Positions 59,246-64,000 of a stretch of DNA of 64,000 nt are shown here, in pieces (within the stretch, counting starts at the first letter, position 1; each line of letters opens with the position of its first letter). This DNA comes from Gnetum montanum (taxonomy: Eukaryota; Streptophyta; Gnetopsida; Gnetales; Gnetaceae), in NCBI GenBank assembly GCA_015680685.1, contig MNCI01008413.1, positions 156,896 through 220,895 of the forward strand, in the 5' to 3' direction. A program made the position numbers and the translations under genes. Below the pieces are notes generated by a model. That model was not told the DNA's origin, searched no databases, and saw only the letters and a program-made list of their open reading frames with translations.

Positions 59246-59837
59246 TGTAAGAACCCAATAAAAAAATAAATGCATATTATTCATAAGATTTCAACCAAAA
59301 TACATCCATGTTGAATATGCATAAAGCATAAGAACCAGAAGAAAATGTGAGAAAATTTCAAGATGTATAACCCAAAATCTAATAAGCCAAGTAAGAGAAC
59401 ACTACAAGTCATATTCACTTTCAATCTAGATTAAAATCATTTTTTGCAGAATATGCATAATTTTTCAGGAATCCCAATGATCAAGGAAGGTAAAGAAATG
59501 CTTGAAAAATTTATAAAAGGCCCAAATCACAAAAGGGAATTGGACCAAGATCATTCTAAGTCATGCTATGCTTGAGAGATTGTAAGGGGGATCTTCTTGA
59601 GCAATTCAGAGAGTGTGATCATTTCTTGATGATATATCTTGTATTGTGAGAGATGTGAGTGTTTTATTAAGTAATTTTTTATCATTGGGAATATTATTGT
59701 TTCTTTTGTGTATTTTAATCATTTTCTTTTGAGTGAGAATAAATTTCTTCATTTCCTTTCTTTTTCAATTATGAAATTGTGTTAATTCTTTGCTCTTGAA
59801 TAAGTTTGGGTTGTAAAATCCAAGGACCTCCTCATCA
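59246..59837 (+). repeat. 5' LTR of the chromovirus-like element
   Basis: Proposed from TGTAAGAACCC at 59246 to 'cctcctcatca' at 59837, about 590 bases, three bases before the primer binding site. The right end is well supported by that site. The left end rests only on the TGTAA-CCC start, and there is no second LTR in the window to compare. Confidence 0.45.
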
Positions 59838-59840
59838 AAT

Positions 59841-59852
59841 TGGTTTCAAAGC
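59841..59852 (+). promoter_or_regulatory. Primer binding site for Met-tRNA, two changes
   Basis: TGGTTTCAAAGC against the standard TGGTATCAGAGC. Its position between LTR end and gag fits. Confidence 0.6.
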
Positions 59853-60179
59853 ATTGACATTGAAGATAGTTTAATTTAAATTAAGAATTTTCATTTGAAA
59901 TACAAGGAATCACTCTTCATATCATCATTTGTTTTAATTCTTAATTGTTGCTCTTTCCATACTCAGAATTTGGAAAACTTCTTTGATCGATAAGTTGGTC
60001 ATATCTTTAAAGATCTGAAGAGTAATTACATAATTGAATACTCATTTTCTTATAATAGTTAGGATTTAAATGTCTTGGAATTATTTCTACTAAGATTTAA
60101 GAAATCCACTTTTTAAAATATTTGAGTCATTTGATCTTTTACATTATCTTGTAGAATTTTATGAATTTCACCTTTTTTT

Positions 60180-61330
60180 AAGTTATTTGCATCATAAATC
60201 CAAAGAAGAAGATGATTCAAACTTTGGTTAAAGAAATTAAAGATATTTGAAATACTATGCTTCTTCACCAAAGCTTTTTAGGCAAGGAAAAAACTCAAAA
60301 TATTTTTTACCAAATGCGTTTTAAAGATATTCATCAATTCCTCCTCATAGAGATGATATTACTTTTGAAAATGAAGGCTTTGAAGAGAATCAAGAATAAG
60401 ATGATGAGCTTCTTCATGCTCCAAGTATTGAGAATGAGTCTAGTTCATCTTTCTAAGTAAATGAAAGAAAAACTTTTCTTCAAGGTCTTAAAGAAATAAA
60501 GATGAAGGAATTGAGCTTGCTCTTACCAAATCATTCAAGCATGCTTGTATCTTGCCTCATGTTGAAGTTAAATTCATCAATGAAATGGAAAGTAATGAAT
60601 CCTTTCTCTCTTAAGTTAATATGATTAACATATATTTTGAGCTTGAATATGTTTAAGATTATCAAAATATATCATATGATGAAACTAAGATTGAAGATAT
60701 GGCATCATTCTAATTGAAGAAGAAAAGTAATTCTTATGTCGTAAGTAATGATACTTTTATCAAAGATTGGTATCTCATGTGAATTATGCCTAAGTAAAGA
60801 TTTGAGAAGTTTCATCATAGATGAGAGGTCATTCAAAGGATAAAATATATAACACAAAAAATAAAAATTTAAAGAATATTACATGAAATTTTGTAAAGCT
60901 TTCTAGTAAGCTAAGGTGCATTGGGATGAATACAAAAAAGCTTCTAACTTCCAAGGTGGATTAAAGAGGGAATTCCACCAAGAACTTACTTTTTATAAAT
61001 CTCAAACCTTATATGAGACTTTTGATTTGATTGTTAAGGCTAATAAGAAATTCTAAGGCTTCAACAAAGGTTGAAAAGCTTTCAAAGGCAAAGATTCCAA
61101 GGCTTCTAAGGGAAAAAAAGAAATAAAGGATAAAAGTGATCTCTAGGAAAATTCATAGAAGAAGCAAGAAAAGAATGAGAAAGGGTAAGACTTTAAGAAA
61201 GAAACTTTCAATAAGGGAACATATAAAGGAAATGGTAATTATGCCATTGTACAATGCTTCAATTATTTAGAAACTAGACATATGCAATGGAAATGTGAGA
61301 AACATAAGTCTTCAAGGGTAAGAAACTTTA
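60180..61330 (+). pseudogene. gag: gag polyprotein, decayed (chromovirus-like)
   Basis: Open only in pieces. The region after 60240 has an acidic stretch, and 60880-61200 is Lys-rich as before the nucleocapsid. A zinc knuckle lies at 61255-61296: CFNYLETRHMQWKC, that is C-x2-C-x4-H-x4-C with the second Cys changed to Tyr. It is in the same frame as the protease that follows. The capsid core could not be aligned with certainty. Confidence 0.55.
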
Positions 61331-61395
61331 GACTTTGGAGAAGGAAGAGTCTTCAAATAAAGGTAATTGTAATGCTTATTTAATTGAATTTGTGA

Positions 61396-61734
61396 TTGAA
61401 ATTAATTTTTTTATGGAAAATTTCACGAATAGTCATGATTCATAGAGGGAAATGCTCTTTAGATGGAGGTGGTCTAAAAAATGTTATTTCTTTTAAGACT
61501 ATTGAGATACTTGGATTGAAGAAATTTCCACATCATAATCCCTATAGAATGTATTGGTTCTTAACAAATTATTTTCAAGAGATTAAGAAAAGGTGTATTT
61601 TATCTTTTAAGATTAGTTATTTTAGAGATCAAGTGAAATGTAACATTATTTCCATAGACAATGTTGATGTTATACTTGGTGGATTGTGGAATTTTGATAA
61701 CAAAGCTATCTATGATAGAGAAGGGAATATTTGA
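61396..61734 (+). pseudogene. Aspartic protease of the chromovirus-like element
   Basis: 112 open residues. The active site is CSLDGGGLKNVISFKTIEIL, corresponding to the DGGS--NV-S--LV--L pattern of plant chromoviruses. It continues HHNPYRMYW, then KRCILSFKISYFRDQVKCNI, IISIDNVDVILGGLWNFDNK and AIYDREGN, matching the MDACHILLGRPWQ-D--A-HDG- segment with GRPW changed to GGLW. It is in the same frame as the zinc knuckle upstream and shows no internal stop, but has lost parts of conserved motifs. Confidence 0.75.
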
Positions 61735-62029
61735 TTGGTTTCTAGAAGACATGGAATTCATCAATTGATTCCCATGACATAATATAAATATAAGGAAAAT
61801 CTACCTATTAATCATTCATTAATTTTTCTTAATGAAGGAGAATATCTTAAAGCACATGAGGAAAATGATCATGGATTTTTCATTATCTCTATAATTGCAA
61901 CATATGAAGAGGAGCTTCAAAGTGAACTTTCAAAAATTGTATAACCTTTGACAAAAAATATTCCTAATGTCAAGGATATATTGGAAGGATTACCTTTAAT
62001 GAGATCCACCCAACTTCAAATTAACTTCA

Positions 62030-62715
62030 TACCTAGACAAACCATTCCTAGTAAGAGGGCTTTCTAAATGACTCGACATGAAAAGAAGGAGTTGCACAAG
62101 AAGGTAAGTTACTCACTAATGGTTTTATTAAGGAATCTATTTTTCCATGTGTTTTCTAGCTATTTCTATTTCTAAAAATGATACACAAGAGATGAGAATG
62201 TGTATTACTTCTAGAGCTATTAATAGGATCACTATTAAGTAAAAATTTATTATTCTTAGAATGGATGATATTCTTGATGTTTTAACTAATGCTAAAATAT
62301 TTTCAAAGATTGATTTGAAAAGTGAATATTGTCAAATTAGAATTAGACTAGGAGACAAAAGTAAAATCACAATCAAAATACTTGATTGTTTATATGAGTG
62401 GATAGTTGTGTCTTTTGGGCTAACCAATGCTCTAGCCACATTCATGAGGTTTATGCATGATGTTTTAAGAGATCTCATTGGAAAATGTTACAGTATTTTC
62501 TTTATGATATTCTTGTTTAAAGTTGTGATGAGAATAAGCATATGCAACACTTAAGATTGGTGTGCTTAATGTTTCATGAAGCTTAATTGGTGATTAATTC
62601 TAGGAAATGTCATTTCATGAAGAAGGAAATTTTTTACTTTGATCATGTTATCTTTGAGAATCAAGTCAAGATGAAATCAAGCAATATTAAGATAATTAAG
62701 TAGTGGTATTTATTT
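62030..62715 (+). pseudogene. pol: Reverse transcriptase, decayed and frameshifted (chromovirus-like)
   Basis: The region begins with FIPRQTIPSKRAF and TRHEKKELHKKV, aligned with the IPNRPAYR--P-E--EL-RQV segment. The open part 62261-62554 reads MDDILDVLTNAKIFSKIDLK, then SEYCQIRI, YEWIVVSFGLTNALATFMRF and MHDVLRDLIGKC, all standard RT palm blocks (FSKIDLRSGYHQIR, MPFGLTNAP-TFM---N-VL). The catalytic Y-DD lies at about 62494-62510 and reads YFLYDIL in the other frame, so a frameshift falls just before it and the first catalytic Asp of the pair is lost. The VL motif 'CHFMKKEIFYFDHVI' follows. Confidence 0.75.
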
Positions 62716-63320
62716 AAAGATGTGAGAGAGGTGAAATATTTACTTATGTTGGCTAATTTCTATAGGAGACTCGTTAAAAATTTCACTTCTATTGCATGGC
62801 CTATAGTATCTTTTTTAAAGACGAATTCAACTTTTGTATGGGATGATGCAAAAGAGAATTATTTTCAAGCATTAAAGGGAAAGATTTCTATTACTCCATT
62901 TTTTGTAATTTCAAACTTCTTCAAGATTTTTGAGGTAGAGGTGAATATTTTTGGGCTTATTATTCACGATTTTCTTTCTCAAGAGGATAAGCCAATTGCA
63001 TTGCTTTTTTAAGAAATTAAATGAATCTAGACAAAAGAATAATGTATATAAGAAGGAATTATATGCTATACTTTAAGGCATTAATTATTAGAGACATTAC
63101 TTGCTAGGATTTGAATTTCTTTTTTTGACTAACCATAGGGCCATTTAATTCTTGAATTCTCAAAAAAAAATTAAGTACTAAGAATATGAAATGAGTAAAA
63201 CATTTGAAAGAATTTCATTTAATTTTTTTTTAAACATAGAAATGAAAGGTCAAAAGCTATTGCTCATGCTTTGTCTAGAATTTGTATTGCTCAATCTAGT
63301 GTGGAAGTCAAAGTTTTTGA
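62716..63320 (+). pseudogene. pol: RT connection and RNase H, decayed (chromovirus-like)
   Basis: 62722-63012 reads VREVKYLLMLANFYRRLVKN, then FTSIAWPIVSFLK, FVWDDAKENYFQALKGKI and FEVEVNIFGLIIHDFLSQED, matching the V-EVRSF-GLA-FYRRFV--FS-IA-PL, F-W---A---F--LK and F-VE-DASG-GIGAVLSQ- blocks. The RNase H catalytic Asp in DASG is replaced. RNase H then continues with stops to about 63300 (AIAHALSRI, the usual ADALSR end). Confidence 0.72.
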
Positions 63321-63998
63321 GTATTTTTTTCAATTATATTCTAGTGATATTGATTTTGGGAAAATTTAAAATAAATTAATTTCTTCATTATTAAGAAGAA
63401 ATGATAAGTGGAAAGCATGTCATTTTAAGAATGGTATTCTATTTAGAGATGGTAAAATTTATGTTCCCAAATGTGATTTCAAATTCAAGCTTCTTAAGAA
63501 AAAGCATAATAGTGACATGGTTGCACATATGAAAATAGTGAAATTGGTATGAAACAATTATTTTTTGCTAGGTATGTATAAATATATAGTTAAATTTATG
63601 AAATATTTCTATTATTTCCATAACTTCAAAGATGTAAAGGGTATGGATGGTTACTACTTATCTTTACCAATTCCAAATGCTCCTTGGGAAAGTGTTTATT
63701 TGGACTTTGTTTATGGCATTCCAAACATAAAATCTAGTCATGATTTTATACTTTTTAGTATGGATAGATTTACTAAAATGGATCATTTTATTCCATGCAA
63801 GAATAGTAATGGTTCTCACATTTCTCATCTATTCTTTTAGCATGTAGTAAAATTACATGGAATTTCTTTGAAAATTACAAATGATAGGTATGTCAAATTC
63901 ACTAGTTACTTTTGGATATCACTTTGGAAGTTATTGGGAACCAAGGTATGCTTTTCCACTCCCTATCAACCTCAAACCAATGAGTAAAGTAAACTAGT
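63321..63998 (+). pseudogene. pol: Integrase, decayed and cut by the window end (chromovirus-like)
   Basis: 63565-63840 reads HNFKDVKGMDGYYLSLPIPN, then APWESVYLDFVYGIPN, FSMDRFTKMDHFIPCKNSNG. This matches the L-VP-APWEDISMDFV-GLP and VDRFSKMAHFIPC blocks and keeps the first catalytic Asp. After a stop at 63838-63840 the same frame continues HVVKLHGISLKITNDRYVKF, keeping the second Asp, then FWISLWKLLGTKVCFSTPYQ and PQTNE at the end of the window. The catalytic Glu would lie just outside. The protein order gag-PR-RT-RH-IN confirms Ty3/gypsy. Confidence 0.78.
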
Positions 63999-64000
63999 AA

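Noticed and set aside
1-64000. tRNA or rRNA genes
   Set aside because: No cloverleaf with conserved T-loop and anticodon context was recognised; the only tRNA-related signals are retrotransposon primer binding sites.

Overview
The window looks like intergenic DNA from a large, repeat-rich plant nuclear genome. I favour a gymnosperm, but this is an inference from style: long LTRs, deep nesting, heavy CpG loss and coding frames broken mostly by transition-type stops. I found no intact cellular gene, tRNA, rRNA or CRISPR array. Almost everything that can be interpreted is LTR retrotransposon sequence in various stages of decay. Four isolated N characters (33910, 34402, 35427, 35548) show that this is an unfinished assembly.

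Left third (1-23.4 kb). Three members of one Ty3/gypsy family with long LTRs are present. The 3' end of one copy (internal 1-1519, 3' LTR 1520-2718) is followed by a 580-bp piece of an older acidic reading frame. Next comes a complete plus-strand copy (3300-12498, TSD GTAGC/GTAGT) that splits that frame. A complete minus-strand copy follows (12791-23366, TSD ATAAG/ATAAG). Both complete copies encode gag and an aspartic protease but have no reverse transcriptase, RNase H or integrase, and coding stops at the same homologous point in both. This suggests a non-autonomous gag-protease family. The LTRs carry arrays built from TACGCT/AGCGTA inverted pairs upstream of a shared TATAAATA box.

Middle (23.4-46 kb). 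Two copies of a Ty1/copia-type LTR lie in opposite orientation (23463-24505 plus; 24506-24841 minus). The minus one belongs to a gag-bearing element whose 5' LTR is 29895-31000, with a Met-tRNA-type primer binding site at 29881-29892. Its gag is split by a solo LTR (27870-29432, TSD ATTCC/ATTCC) related to the left-hand family and visibly richer in CpG. Further right are a decayed minus-strand Ty3/gypsy RT-RNase H-integrase (34850-36680) and a second Athila-like family that interrupts it (3' LTR 36681-37492). A young plus-strand 3' LTR with a possible env-like ORF lies at 41337-42972, followed by a copia protease-integrase relic (43870-45210).

Right third (46-64 kb). A complete minus-strand Athila-like element (46034-56538) has gag, protease, a junction where the start of RT runs straight into the integrase C-terminus, and a long 3' ORF rich in coiled coil. 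That 3' ORF is recognisably conserved in the second copy at 37.7-40.1 kb. The window ends inside a plus-strand chromovirus-like Ty3/gypsy element (5' LTR 59246-59837, then gag, protease, RT, RNase H and integrase, running off the end).

Functionally, gag and protease form particles, RT/RNase H make cDNA and integrase inserts it. None of the copies here keeps an open set of these genes, so all appear dead or dependent on helpers elsewhere.
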